Below, one piece after another: positions 49,286 through 59,393 of a DNA stretch of 64,000 bases. Location of the stretch: NCBI GenBank assembly GCA_902521795.1, contig CABYSX010000001.1, positions 1-64,000 on the forward strand, given 5' to 3'. This stretch comes from an uncultured Alphaproteobacteria bacterium. GTDB taxonomy: Bacteria > Pseudomonadota > Alphaproteobacteria > HIMB59. The notes under the pieces are model-generated. The model saw nothing but the letters and a program-made list of their open reading frames with translations. It had not been told where the DNA came from and made no database searches. Position 1 is the stretch's first letter, and each line of letters begins with the position of its first letter. The position numbers and the translations under genes are program-made.

Positions 49286-50350
49286 ATGATTAAAGGTAGT
49301 GATTTCAGATCGAAAGAATATGAACTTTTTCTAGAGCACTCAGAAGAAATAGGTTTAGATCGAACAATGGTACAAGCTGCTGGTGGTAATACTTCTATCA
49401 AAGAGGGTGATACAATGTGGATAAAAAGTTCTGGGAAATGGCTTATTGATGCTCGATCTTCTGAGTTGATGGTCCCAGTGAGTATTTCTCAAATTAAAGA
49501 TGCTCTGAAAGACAGTAGTTGTTCTTATGATGAAATTTTAAAATCGATTGACTTAAAAATTTCACCGGATGGGCTTCGTCCATCAGTTGAGGCACCTATG
49601 CATGCTATTCTTGATTTCAAATTTATTTTTCATACACACGATATATTTATTAATGCTTTAGCTGTACAAAAAAACTCTCAGATAGAATTTGAGAAAATAT
49701 TTTCAGATCTTAATTGGAGGTTTATACCTTATGTTAAACCTGGTATCGAACTGAGCTATAAATTAATGCAGCTTAAATCTTTTAAAGATAATGTATTTAT
49801 ACTTGAGAATCATGGTCTTATAGTTTGTGGTGAAAGTTTAGAGGAGATACGACATTTGTATCAGGATATTCGAGTTCGCTTAAAAAAGTTACACAACAAA
49901 AACTCTATTAAAAGTAATATTAAACCAGCTAATAGAGTCGTTGATTTAAGAAATACTGGATATAAATTTTGTAAAGACGAGTCTGTAAATAGTCTTGCTT
50001 TTTATCAGCCTTGGATTGATAAGCTTACAAAAGGTGTCCTTCTCCCAGATTTTTTAGTTTTTCTCGGACCAAAGCTTTTGGCTCTCAATCCAAATGAGGA
50101 TGATTTTATTGAAAAGCTAAATAAATCTTCTAAGGCACCTCTGCCTTTTAACTCCTGTATAGTTTTAGTAGGATATGGCATCATAGTTCGTAACGATGCC
50201 TTAAGAGGAACTTTAGAAATAATTCGCTGTGTGCATGACTTATTATCTTTGATTCCCGATAATGCAGATCTTCAATACCTAAATAGTAACGAAACTACTT
50301 TCCTTTTGAATTGGGAGGCAGAACATTATCGTCAAAAACAAAATCAATAA
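49286..50350 (+). CDS. Class II aldolase/adducin-family protein (sugar-phosphate aldolase-like)
   Basis: 'AAGGNTSIKEGDTMWIKSSG', 'HTHDIFINAL', 'ENHGLIVCG'. Confidence 0.8.
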   Translation: MIKGSDFRSKEYELFLEHSEEIGLDRTMVQAAGGNTSIKEGDTMWIKSSGKWLIDARSSELMVPVSISQIKDALKDSSCSYDEILKSIDLKISPDGLRPSVEAPMHAILDFKFIFHTHDIFINALAVQKNSQIEFEKIFSDLNWRFIPYVKPGIELSYKLMQLKSFKDNVFILENHGLIVCGESLEEIRHLYQDIRVRLKKLHNKNSIKSNIKPANRVVDLRNTGYKFCKDESVNSLAFYQPWIDKLTKGVLLPDFLVFLGPKLLALNPNEDDFIEKLNKSSKAPLPFNSCIVLVGYGIIVRNDALRGTLEIIRCVHDLLSLIPDNADLQYLNSNETTFLLNWEAEHYRQKQNQ

Positions 50351-50355
50351 GCTCT

Positions 50356-51648
50356 ATGAATAAACCATATATTAGAAACAATATTGCTGTGTTAGACATA
50401 GGTAAAACGCATGCCAAAGTCATACTATTTGATAGCCAAAATTTGGAGGAGTTAGAAGTTTTTCAAATAGAAAATATTATATTAAAAGACTCTTTGTATC
50501 CCCATTTTGATTTAGACTCGTTAAAAGATTTTATTATTAACTCTCTGAGTAAACTTGCAAAAGGTTACATAGTTGATTCAATATTTACATCCACACATGG
50601 TGCATGTATGGCATTGATGTCTAAAGGAGAATTAGCTCTTCCCGTTCTTGATTATGAATTTGAAGGACCGGATCACCTCAGAGCAGAGTACAATCAAGTT
50701 CGACCAACATTTAATCAAACTGGAAGTCCTCGTATGGGTGTAGGTCTCAATCTTGGTGCTCAATTGTATTGGCAGAGAAAATATTTTCCGAAAGAGTTTG
50801 CAAAAGTTGATCAAATTTTATTTTGGCCACAATTTTGGAGCTATTGGTTATCTGGTGTTGCCGTAAGTGAGATTAGCTATGCGAGCTGTCATTCAGATTT
50901 GTGGAAAATTAGAGAAAAAGAATTTATTGGTCTGGAAGCTTTTGGTGTTGAATCGCATGTACAATATCCACCAATTAGATCTGCGGCAAGTGTGATTGGA
51001 ACTTTGCGAAAAGAAATATCACAAAAAACTGGCTTAGCTCAGAATATATCAGTTTATTGTGGTGCCCATGACTCAAGCTTAGCTTTAGTCTCAGCATATT
51101 TAAATCAAGAATTGCCTTGTTCAATATTATCAACGGGCACTTGGGTTACAATTTTTGCTTTAGGCTCAAACAATGTAAATATTTCCGAACAAACAGGTTT
51201 AATGATTAGCAATGATTGTTTTGGAAATTTAATACCCAACTACAGATTTCCTGCAGGCAAGATTTATGAGAGACAGATTCAACAAAAGAATAGATCTTCT
51301 ATTAATCATAGAGAGCTCAATGCATCGGATATTAGTATTAAAAATTTTGAAAATATTGAAAAAGCAAGTTTTGTTTATAAAGACTCTGAAAAAGAAGTTG
51401 ATTTTCAAGATATTGAGCCCCTGAGAACAGAGTCTTTAATTTCTGAAATACTTGCTAATCAAACACTGATTGGATTGCAAGCAATAGGATCGAGTGGACC
51501 AATCATTTGCTCAGGACCTTTTACAAATAATAAGAGATTTTTAAAAACAATTGAAAAAAACTGGGCTTATCCTGTTATCGTGGAGGACGATCACCTAGGT
51601 ATATGTAAAGGTATTGCAGACTTAGTCACAAAAAAAGTACGAAGCTAA
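50356..51648 (+). CDS. FGGY-family carbohydrate kinase, paralog of 21437..22807
   Basis: 'AVLDIGKTHAKV', 'EISYASCHSDLW', 'STGTWVTIF'; start at MNKPYIRNN. Confidence 0.8.
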   Translation: MNKPYIRNNIAVLDIGKTHAKVILFDSQNLEELEVFQIENIILKDSLYPHFDLDSLKDFIINSLSKLAKGYIVDSIFTSTHGACMALMSKGELALPVLDYEFEGPDHLRAEYNQVRPTFNQTGSPRMGVGLNLGAQLYWQRKYFPKEFAKVDQILFWPQFWSYWLSGVAVSEISYASCHSDLWKIREKEFIGLEAFGVESHVQYPPIRSAASVIGTLRKEISQKTGLAQNISVYCGAHDSSLALVSAYLNQELPCSILSTGTWVTIFALGSNNVNISEQTGLMISNDCFGNLIPNYRFPAGKIYERQIQQKNRSSINHRELNASDISIKNFENIEKASFVYKDSEKEVDFQDIEPLRTESLISEILANQTLIGLQAIGSSGPIICSGPFTNNKRFLKTIEKNWAYPVIVEDDHLGICKGIADLVTKKVRS

Positions 51649-52718
51649 GGTTTTAAAAGGTATAGATTTGAGTCTGTCTCATCAGCAATAATATAAATAT
51701 TACCTGATTGATCTATTTCAATATCTCTAACTCTTCCAATTTTATCTTTAAATATAACTTCCTCTTTTACGAATTTGTTATCTTTTCTATGCAACACAGA
51801 CAGATATTGAAATTTGAGAGAAGATACCAAGAGTGAATTTTGCCACTCTGGGAAAGCCTCTCCTTGATAAAATTTTATACCGCTAACTGCTATTGAAGGC
51901 ACCCAGATAAAATCAGGTTTTATAAAACCAGGCTCCCATGCATTACCATCGCCTATTTTAGTCCCAGAATAATTGGTTCCACCCCATCCAATTTTTTTCC
52001 ATCCAAAATTGGAACCGCCTACGACCTTTCCAATGAAGTCACCCCCTTTAGGACCATGATTAGATATATAAATAGAATTTGTTTGAGGATCTAATGTCAT
52101 CCCTTGTGGGTTTCTAACACCGATTTGAAATAACTCAGGCAACCATTCATTCTTTGTTAAAAAAGGATTATCTTCAGGATATTCCCCATTTTTATGAATT
52201 CTAATTATCGAACCAATAGGATTTGAAGGGTCCTGGGCGATCATTCCTTTTCCTCTTTCACCAATGCTAACAAAGAGATAGTCATCAAGAATTTCTATTC
52301 TCGATCCAAAATGCTTTCCGTTATCAAAATAGGGAAGAGCTTCATATATAAGTTCTTCATTAACAAGCTTATTATTTTTAAGTTCAGCGCGATAAACTGC
52401 AGTTGTATATTTTCTTCCTTTTTTAATCGAACAGGTTATCCATACAACGTTATTCTCAGTTACAATGTCAAGCAATCCCCCTTGACCAAAAAAAGTTGAG
52501 GGAATTTCATGTGTTATTTCACTTTGAGATAAATTTTTTGTGTTAACTTTATAAATTTCTCCTGTTTTTTGTGTAATTAATAGCTCCTCAGAATTTAGCC
52601 AGCTCATACCCCATGGAGAATTTAATTTAATAGGAGTCTTTTCTAAGACAATTGAATTTGCTCTAAAGGTAAATAGAAAAAATATTATGAAAAAAAATAA
52701 AACTTTATTTTTAAACAA
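51645..52718 (-). CDS. Soluble PQQ-dependent aldose-sugar dehydrogenase-like protein, exported
   Basis: 'GNAWEPGFIKPDFIWVPSIAVSGIKFYQGEAFPEWQNSLLVSSL', 'GVRNPQGMTLDP'. Confidence 0.85.
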   Translation of the reverse strand: MFKNKVLFFFIIFFLFTFRANSIVLEKTPIKLNSPWGMSWLNSEELLITQKTGEIYKVNTKNLSQSEITHEIPSTFFGQGGLLDIVTENNVVWITCSIKKGRKYTTAVYRAELKNNKLVNEELIYEALPYFDNGKHFGSRIEILDDYLFVSIGERGKGMIAQDPSNPIGSIIRIHKNGEYPEDNPFLTKNEWLPELFQIGVRNPQGMTLDPQTNSIYISNHGPKGGDFIGKVVGGSNFGWKKIGWGGTNYSGTKIGDGNAWEPGFIKPDFIWVPSIAVSGIKFYQGEAFPEWQNSLLVSSLKFQYLSVLHRKDNKFVKEEVIFKDKIGRVRDIEIDQSGNIYIIADETDSNLYLLKP

Positions 52719-52729
52719 TGAGAATAAAA

Positions 52730-53764
52730 TTACTTAACTCCAAGTTTTTTTTGGAGATCACTTGAGGAGGTAGTGTACCTAAAAACATACTTTTTATCAC
52801 TATGGCAGTACTCAAACATTTTTTTTGCAGCAAGTGCAGCTTCATGAAAACCACTTAATATCAATTTTAACTTACCAGGGTAAATACAAATATCTCCCAC
52901 AGCAAAAATTTTTGGCACTGAGGTTTCGAAGTTTTCTGTGTTAACAGAAATATGATTTTTTTCTAAGTTTAATCCCCACTCTGCGATTGGGCCTAATTCT
53001 ATTTTTAAACCAAAAAATGGAAATATTGCATCAATGTCGTCAATTATTTTATCATCATCAAGAGTCGCTGTTACCTTCCCGTTTTCATTGAGAGTAACTT
53101 TTTTAAGACTTCCCATGTTGAAGTTTACCTCTCCCTTATCAACCAATGACATAACTTTATTCACTGAGTCCTGAACACCTTTGAATTCTTTTCTTCTATG
53201 GACCAGTGATACTTTTTTAGCAATACCCTGAAATCCCATAACATAATCCAAAGCAGAGTCACCACCGCCAATGATTAAAATATTCTTGTCTTGAAAGTCT
53301 GTTCTTTTTTTGACTGAGTAAAAAATATTCTTATTTTCTAATTGATCAGCACCTTCTGCTGGAAGTTTTCTTGGAACAAAACTACCTGCTCCAGCGGCTA
53401 TGACAACAGACTTACACTTGATTGAGGAGCCTTTGTCTGTTTCTACTAAAATATAATTTTCATTAATTTCAATTTTAGAGGTTAATTGGTTTAGGTGATA
53501 AGTAGGGTTGAAAGGTTCTGCTTGTTTAATTAAATCATCGGTTAACTCTTGACCAGTGATAGCTGGTCTACTTGGAATATCATATAAGTTCTTATCAGGG
53601 TAAAGCTCAGCACATTGTCCGCCAATCTTGTCTAGATTGTCAATGAGATGAGATTTCATATCTAAAAGGCCCAGCTCAAATACTTGGAAAAGACCGCAAG
53701 GACCAGCGCCAATTATAACTACATCTGTTTCATGACTGGATCCTGGATTTACAATATTATTCAT
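52730..53764 (-). CDS. Ferredoxin/flavodoxin-NADP+ reductase, thioredoxin-reductase-like type
   Basis: 'VVIIGAGPCGLFQVFELG', 'LIIGGGDSALDY', 'FAVGDICIYPGKLKLILSGFHEAALAA'. Confidence 0.85.
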   Translation of the reverse strand: MNNIVNPGSSHETDVVIIGAGPCGLFQVFELGLLDMKSHLIDNLDKIGGQCAELYPDKNLYDIPSRPAITGQELTDDLIKQAEPFNPTYHLNQLTSKIEINENYILVETDKGSSIKCKSVVIAAGAGSFVPRKLPAEGADQLENKNIFYSVKKRTDFQDKNILIIGGGDSALDYVMGFQGIAKKVSLVHRRKEFKGVQDSVNKVMSLVDKGEVNFNMGSLKKVTLNENGKVTATLDDDKIIDDIDAIFPFFGLKIELGPIAEWGLNLEKNHISVNTENFETSVPKIFAVGDICIYPGKLKLILSGFHEAALAAKKMFEYCHSDKKYVFRYTTSSSDLQKKLGVK

Positions 53765-53843
53765 GTCTTATATTATAGTAATATATTAAATTTAAGATCA
53801 AACAGTTATATATTATCAATAGTTATTGAGGAGAAATGAATAA

Positions 53844-54227
53844 ATGAAGACTTTTCCAGAGCTTTTAGAAGAAGCAAATGCTGAAATCAAATCAGTGAGC
53901 CCAGAAGAATTAAAACATCAATTAGATAATGAAGAAATTATCCTTGTTGATGTTCGCTCAAAAGAAGCCATCGAGGCTGAAGGTCAAATAGAGGGGTCAG
54001 TTCATGTACCAAGAGACATGCTAGAATTTCACGCTGATCAAAGATCAGACAACCCACTTAAAAAAGAAGAGCTTGATCCCGAGAAAAAAATTGTTGTTTA
54101 TTGTGGTGTCGGCGGTCAGGGAACTTTATCAACTAAGACACTTCAAGATATGGGTTATAAAGATGTATCGAACTTATCTGGTGGAACAAATGCTTGGGTA
54201 AAAGCAGGGTTTGAATTAAAAAAATAA
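53844..54227 (+). CDS. Rhodanese-like domain protein
   Basis: 'LVDVRSKEAIEAEGQIEGSVHVPRDMLEF', 'VVYCGVGGQGTLSTKTLQDMGY'. Confidence 0.85.
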   Translation: MKTFPELLEEANAEIKSVSPEELKHQLDNEEIILVDVRSKEAIEAEGQIEGSVHVPRDMLEFHADQRSDNPLKKEELDPEKKIVVYCGVGGQGTLSTKTLQDMGYKDVSNLSGGTNAWVKAGFELKK

Positions 54228-54323
54228 ATTAATTATTTCTTTTTATTATTTTCTTAAACCATAATAGCAATTGCTAGAACAGCTCCAAAGATCCCTAGAA
54301 GAATCCATGTATCAAAAGTCTTT

Positions 54324-55514
54324 CTAAACTTTTAACATTTTTCTAGCATACCAATCGTGAAAGACATGAGTTGGTTCATCCATTACTGGTGAAAAACGTC
54401 CTCCATCAAAGCGTTTCGCATACCGGCCTCGCTGCATTCCCTCAACTACAAAAATATCTTCTTCAAATACGGTTCTCCAAAGCTTAGTATTCTCTAAACG
54501 TGTTTGCTGATATTCATCAGACAACATAGAAGAGTCAGAATAATAGATTTCAACATGTTCTTTGATTTGATCACATCCAATTGGCTCAATAATTAGATTA
54601 AAAACATGATCTTTTTGAACACCCAATATTAAATTTGGAAATAAAACAATATATTCTCCTTTACTGTTCCATTCAGAGCTTAAATTTTTAAAATTTTGAA
54701 ATTGTTTTCCTGTTGAATATCTTGGAATATATTTATTACTAATTTGCCCAGAATAATGGCCATATTTAACAATATTTTCATGATCCTCTAACTTTGAATA
54801 ACTATTTAAACCTGGGTGTATCCAAGGAAGGTGATAGGACTCTAAGTAATTTTCGACTGCTAGTTTCCAATTAGTTTTGACCTCAAGCTCAAAAGATGAG
54901 TCGCTCATATCTGAATGCATAGGTTGATCAAAAGAGGACCATCGTTCTAACAAAGGTTTATGAACCTCTTCAAAGGGTTTTGCCCTTCCATCAGGATTCA
55001 CAAATATGACATCTCTCCAAACATGAGAGCGAACCTCAATTAATGATAATTCACTTTTATTAATATCGGAGTGATAGTTATAACCTGGCCCTCCAATATG
55101 AGGGGTGGCAACAACTTCTCCAGTTTGCTTGTAGCACCAAGAATGGTAAGGACAGCGAATTGCCCCCTTTAAAACTGTGGGTTCTTCAATAAGAGTCATT
55201 CCTCGATGTCGACATACGTTTTGAAAAACTCGTATTTTTTTATCTTGGATACTATGAATTAATAAAAGAGGATTTTTAAAATAGTTGACCGGTTTAACAG
55301 AGCCAGGTTGAGGTAGGTCTTTAACGAAGCCTACGGCAAACCAACCTTTGTTAAAAAGAATTTCTTTCTCTAAATCAAAATATTCAGTTTTAGTATAATA
55401 TTCATTGGGGATGCCTTTTGCTTCGTGTATTGGTTTAATACATTGTTCTAATTTTTGAAGATTTTGAAAATAAACTTGATCGGTATCTTGTTGATCAATT
55501 TTAACTTCTCTCAC
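54324..55514 (-). CDS. Rieske [2Fe-2S] non-heme-iron oxygenase, alpha subunit
   Basis: CRH-x(17)-CPYHSW Rieske ligands; 'NWKLAVENYLESYHLPWIHPGL' iron site. Confidence 0.9.
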   Translation of the reverse strand: MREVKIDQQDTDQVYFQNLQKLEQCIKPIHEAKGIPNEYYTKTEYFDLEKEILFNKGWFAVGFVKDLPQPGSVKPVNYFKNPLLLIHSIQDKKIRVFQNVCRHRGMTLIEEPTVLKGAIRCPYHSWCYKQTGEVVATPHIGGPGYNYHSDINKSELSLIEVRSHVWRDVIFVNPDGRAKPFEEVHKPLLERWSSFDQPMHSDMSDSSFELEVKTNWKLAVENYLESYHLPWIHPGLNSYSKLEDHENIVKYGHYSGQISNKYIPRYSTGKQFQNFKNLSSEWNSKGEYIVLFPNLILGVQKDHVFNLIIEPIGCDQIKEHVEIYYSDSSMLSDEYQQTRLENTKLWRTVFEEDIFVVEGMQRGRYAKRFDGGRFSPVMDEPTHVFHDWYARKMLKV

Positions 55515-55533
55515 AATTATTTCCTTTTTATTG

Positions 55534-57000
55534 TCACGTTAAATCTATCCAAATAGTTTTTAGCTCACAATACTGATCATGTGCAGCTAAAGATTTGTCT
55601 CTACCCCCAAAGCCGGAGAGTTTATAACCCCCAAAAGGAGTAGTGATATCGCCCTCACCGTAACAATTAACTGCTACAGTCCCAGCCTTAATTTTTCTTG
55701 CAGCTACATGAGCTGTCTTATTAGAGCTAGTAAAAATAGAAGCAGCCAGTCCGTACTTATTTTGATTAGCTAAAGCTATGCCCTCTTCTGAATCTTTAAA
55801 AGTTGTGATCCCTAAGACAGGGCCAAAAACTTCTTCAGAAAATAGTGTATTTTCAGGCTTTACATCATCAAATATGGTTGGCTGAACAAAATATCCACCT
55901 GTATCTTCTCTAGTTCTTTTGCCTCCAATAACTAATTTATTTTTATCCTGGTTAGCTTGATCAATGAAACCCATAACCTTGTCTAGATGTACTTGTTCAA
56001 TCATAGGGCCAATTTTAGTTGAAGCATCTAAAGGATCTCCCACTACCCACTCTTTGGATTTCTCGACAATTAATTCTAATAGTTCATCTTTGATTGACTG
56101 ATGGACAAGTAAACGAGAATTTGAAGAACAGTTTTCTCCCATATTCCAGAATATAGAATTAGTGGCATGATCAGCTGCTGTATCTAAGTCCTCAGTGTCA
56201 CCCATTACAATAAAAGGATTTTTCCCACCGCACTCTAGTAAAACTCTTTTAAGATTAGTATCAGCAGAGTAACGAAGAAACATTCGCCCAGTTTCTGTAG
56301 AACCAGTAAAAGCTACACAATCAACATCAGGATGTTCGCCTAGCGCTTTTCCTACAGTCTCACCAAAACCACAAACAACATTTATAACACCATCGGGAAT
56401 GCCAGCCTCTGCAGCAAGCTCTCCAATTCGAATTGTTGAAAGAGAGGTTTGTTCAGCAGGTTTCAAGACCACTGTATTTCCAGTTGCAAGAATGGGACCA
56501 AGCTTCCAGGCAGCCATCATTGCGGGAAAATTCCATGGTAGAATAGCTGCGACAACACCCATTGGCTCTCTGACAATCATCGAGAGGATACTTGGGTCAC
56601 TTGGAGAAATTTGATCATACAACTTGTCAATAGCTTCGGCGTGCCAGCGAATAGTATTAACTGTTTCTGGCATATCGATTTCTAGACAATCAGTTATAGG
56701 CTTGCCTGCTTCCATAGCTTCCATCATCGCTAACTCCTCTGCATGAGCCTCTATGACTGTTGCAAATCTCAATAAAACTTTTTTTCTCTCAGTGGGTGCC
56801 ATCTTAGACCAAGGACCCTCCTCAAAAGCTTTTCTTGCTGCGGACACCGCTTTATCAACATCTTCACCTGAAGCCTCAGCGATACTTGCTAAAACCTTTC
56901 CGTTAGCAGGGTTAATTGTTTCAAATGTTTTGCCTTCAGATCCGGGAAGAGGTCTACCTCCTATGATCAATTGCGTTGAAAAATCAACTGTTTTAGACAT
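55534..57000 (-). CDS. Aldehyde dehydrogenase
   Basis: 'FTGSTETGR', 'LLECGGKNPFIV', 'FWNMGENCSSNSRLLV', 'EEVFGPVL'. Confidence 0.92.
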   Translation of the reverse strand: MSKTVDFSTQLIIGGRPLPGSEGKTFETINPANGKVLASIAEASGEDVDKAVSAARKAFEEGPWSKMAPTERKKVLLRFATVIEAHAEELAMMEAMEAGKPITDCLEIDMPETVNTIRWHAEAIDKLYDQISPSDPSILSMIVREPMGVVAAILPWNFPAMMAAWKLGPILATGNTVVLKPAEQTSLSTIRIGELAAEAGIPDGVINVVCGFGETVGKALGEHPDVDCVAFTGSTETGRMFLRYSADTNLKRVLLECGGKNPFIVMGDTEDLDTAADHATNSIFWNMGENCSSNSRLLVHQSIKDELLELIVEKSKEWVVGDPLDASTKIGPMIEQVHLDKVMGFIDQANQDKNKLVIGGKRTREDTGGYFVQPTIFDDVKPENTLFSEEVFGPVLGITTFKDSEEGIALANQNKYGLAASIFTSSNKTAHVAARKIKAGTVAVNCYGEGDITTPFGGYKLSGFGGRDKSLAAHDQYCELKTIWIDLT

Positions 57001-57014
57001 TAATTACTCCTTAA

Positions 57015-57980
57015 TTAGTTCCTTTTAATTGAAGACTGGATTAACCAGTCTTTCTCTTCCTGCCAATCTCTCCAAACCAATCTATTGTTAGTAGTATGGT
57101 TGATGGGTAGTTTTGACATGGCAATTCTTAAATCATGGCGCGCAGGTGCTGCTACATTTGGTAGGGGTTTTCGGGGTGGGCCCATTTCTCTACCTGATAA
57201 ATTTGAGGCTGCTTTAATCCCTGTAAGGTAGTCAACGTCGTGTCTATTTCCTCCCAGCCATAAGCAAACGGGCTCCATCAATTTCCATAGATCCATAGCT
57301 TCTTGATATTTTTTTTCTTCAATTAAATTAAATAGTTTAACACATTCATGGGGCATAAAGTTTACAGCTCCCCAAATCATCCCTGTGCATCCACTCATTA
57401 ATGCAAATGGGGCAAAGGAGTCTATACCACAGAAAACTCTTCCTCCAGTCTTGATAAATTTTTGCAAATTTAAAAAGTCTCCTGAACTGTCTTTAATATA
57501 ATCTAAATTTTCTATTGCTAATAATTTACGATAAGTGTCTTCAGAGAGGGGTGCGGCTTGCTGTGGAACATTATACATTACGATAGGAATTCTCACTGCT
57601 TTTGCTATAGCCTCATAATGATAAATAACTCCACGTTCTGAGGGTGGTTCTAGGAAAGGTGGCATAACCATAATTGCAGTTGCACCTGCATCTTCTGCGG
57701 CCCTTGCTTTGTTGATACACTCATTAGTACTAAGTGCAGTAGTTTGTGCTATCGTAGGGCACCTACCATTAATATGTTTAACACCCTCTGTAATTAAAGT
57801 TTGTTTCTCATCATCTGTTAGATAAGCGTATTCACCGGTGCCAGAACATAAGACTAAACCATGTACACCCGCCTCTAATAAGTCATCAATGTGAGATTGG
57901 TAACGCATTAGATCAATTCCCTCTCCATTATCTTGGAATGGGGTACACATAGCTCCGTAGATACCTTTTAAAATAGTCAC
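57015..57980 (-). CDS. Dihydrodipicolinate synthase-family lyase/aldolase
   Basis: 'GLVLCSGTGEYAYLTDDE', 'VMYNVPQQ', Schiff-base 'YIKDSSGD'. Confidence 0.88.
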   Translation of the reverse strand: MTILKGIYGAMCTPFQDNGEGIDLMRYQSHIDDLLEAGVHGLVLCSGTGEYAYLTDDEKQTLITEGVKHINGRCPTIAQTTALSTNECINKARAAEDAGATAIMVMPPFLEPPSERGVIYHYEAIAKAVRIPIVMYNVPQQAAPLSEDTYRKLLAIENLDYIKDSSGDFLNLQKFIKTGGRVFCGIDSFAPFALMSGCTGMIWGAVNFMPHECVKLFNLIEEKKYQEAMDLWKLMEPVCLWLGGNRHDVDYLTGIKAASNLSGREMGPPRKPLPNVAAPARHDLRIAMSKLPINHTTNNRLVWRDWQEEKDWLIQSSIKRN

Positions 57981-58038
57981 TTTCCAATAATCTCCTTGTT
58001 TAGATTATCCAATGTATCATAATTGGTTATCATTTCTT

Positions 58039-59376
58039 TTATAAATCCCTGCCTGCTGTCATTTCTCGAGATTTAATTCTTAAGTTAGCACCTATTTGTG
58101 TTAAAAAATTAGGTGGTAAAAGACTAGGTTTTTCAATATTTTCATACTTATCAAGTTGAGATGAATTTGATTTACATGCCTTATCAATGATTAGTTTTCC
58201 TGCCAAAGTTCCTTTAACTGTTCCCAATCCATTTGAACAGCAGGCTGAATAAAGGTTTTCATCTAACTCACCAAAAGCAGGAGCACCGTTTAAAGAAAGA
58301 CAAACTCGCCCTCCCCAACTAAACTCAAAAGGTATTTGATTTAAATTAGGAAAGCGTCCTAAAAAACTTTTTCGGTGTTTTTGACAGGAGTTCTCAAAAT
58401 CAGAATTAAGTGACTCGAGACTTTGACGACACCTCCAAGTATTCCTAATGAGAAGCCTAGATTGATTTTCATTGACTTTAATTTTTCTGACAGTGGTACC
58501 TATAGGATTTGAGGAAGTCAAACCCCATGAGGGGTCACTTTTTAAAATGCTATCATCAAATTTTTTTGTAAGAGAGGAGTAAGTAAAAATATGAATAAGT
58601 TGATTTTTGTAAAATCCAAAATTATTTATATGCCCATTCACTGCAAAAATAATATTTTTACTAGTAATTTTTCCTTGAGAACTATGAGCATACCAAGTCT
58701 TATTTTTTTTTTCAATTTTTTTGATAGGACTATTTTGAAAAACTTTTATTTTATCACTAAGTCTTTCTACTATTCTTTTGATATATTCAGCAGGCTGAAT
58801 TAGAATTGTTCCAGGAGTATAAATTCCTTGTTCATAATAGTTGGAACCAGTAATTTCTAACATCTGTTTGGAATCCAAAGAATGATAATCCTCTCCTAAT
58901 GCCTCTAATTGTTTTTTATAATCTTTATTAAAAGAAATACCTTTGGTTGTTGCTGCACCATTTAGCTTTCCAATCTTATTATATACACTTTGGGGAATAT
59001 CGTACTCTTCAACCATTTGTGATGAAAATTCTATAGCCTCACGATTTAGAGAAATTGAGTCTTTATCTTTTTTAATTGAACTTAAATAATCACCTTTTGC
59101 ATTTATATTATGAGGAACATCAATCATGAAACCACTATTTTGGCCAGCTGCTCCTTCACCAATACCAATCGCATCAATTAGAATTATTTTGTCTCCACTA
59201 CGAAGCTCCGTTAGTCGTTTTGCTGCAGATATTCCTGCAAAGCCACTTCCAATAACAAGCCAGTCACAGGTGTGATCTCGATCAAGAGTGGGGGCAAAAT
59301 ATTGACTATCACTTGTTTTTAACCAGCCATTTTCGCCGATTTCTAATGGAAATTTGCTAGATGAGTAAGTAGTCAA
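58039..59376 (-). CDS. FAD-dependent amine/amino-acid oxidoreductase (DAO family)
   Basis: 'WLVIGSGFAGISAAKRL', 'GEGAAGQNSGFMID', C-terminal 'FEFSWGGRVCLS'. Confidence 0.85.
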   Translation of the reverse strand: MTTYSSSKFPLEIGENGWLKTSDSQYFAPTLDRDHTCDWLVIGSGFAGISAAKRLTELRSGDKIILIDAIGIGEGAAGQNSGFMIDVPHNINAKGDYLSSIKKDKDSISLNREAIEFSSQMVEEYDIPQSVYNKIGKLNGAATTKGISFNKDYKKQLEALGEDYHSLDSKQMLEITGSNYYEQGIYTPGTILIQPAEYIKRIVERLSDKIKVFQNSPIKKIEKKNKTWYAHSSQGKITSKNIIFAVNGHINNFGFYKNQLIHIFTYSSLTKKFDDSILKSDPSWGLTSSNPIGTTVRKIKVNENQSRLLIRNTWRCRQSLESLNSDFENSCQKHRKSFLGRFPNLNQIPFEFSWGGRVCLSLNGAPAFGELDENLYSACCSNGLGTVKGTLAGKLIIDKACKSNSSQLDKYENIEKPSLLPPNFLTQIGANLRIKSREMTAGRDL

Positions 59377-59393
59377 AACACTCTAAATATCTA

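Noticed and set aside
54228-54323. Possible tiny membrane peptide on the minus strand (DTWILLGIFGAVLAIAIMV)
   Set aside because: Hydrophobic frame has no ATG, GTG or TTG start before an upstream in-frame stop.
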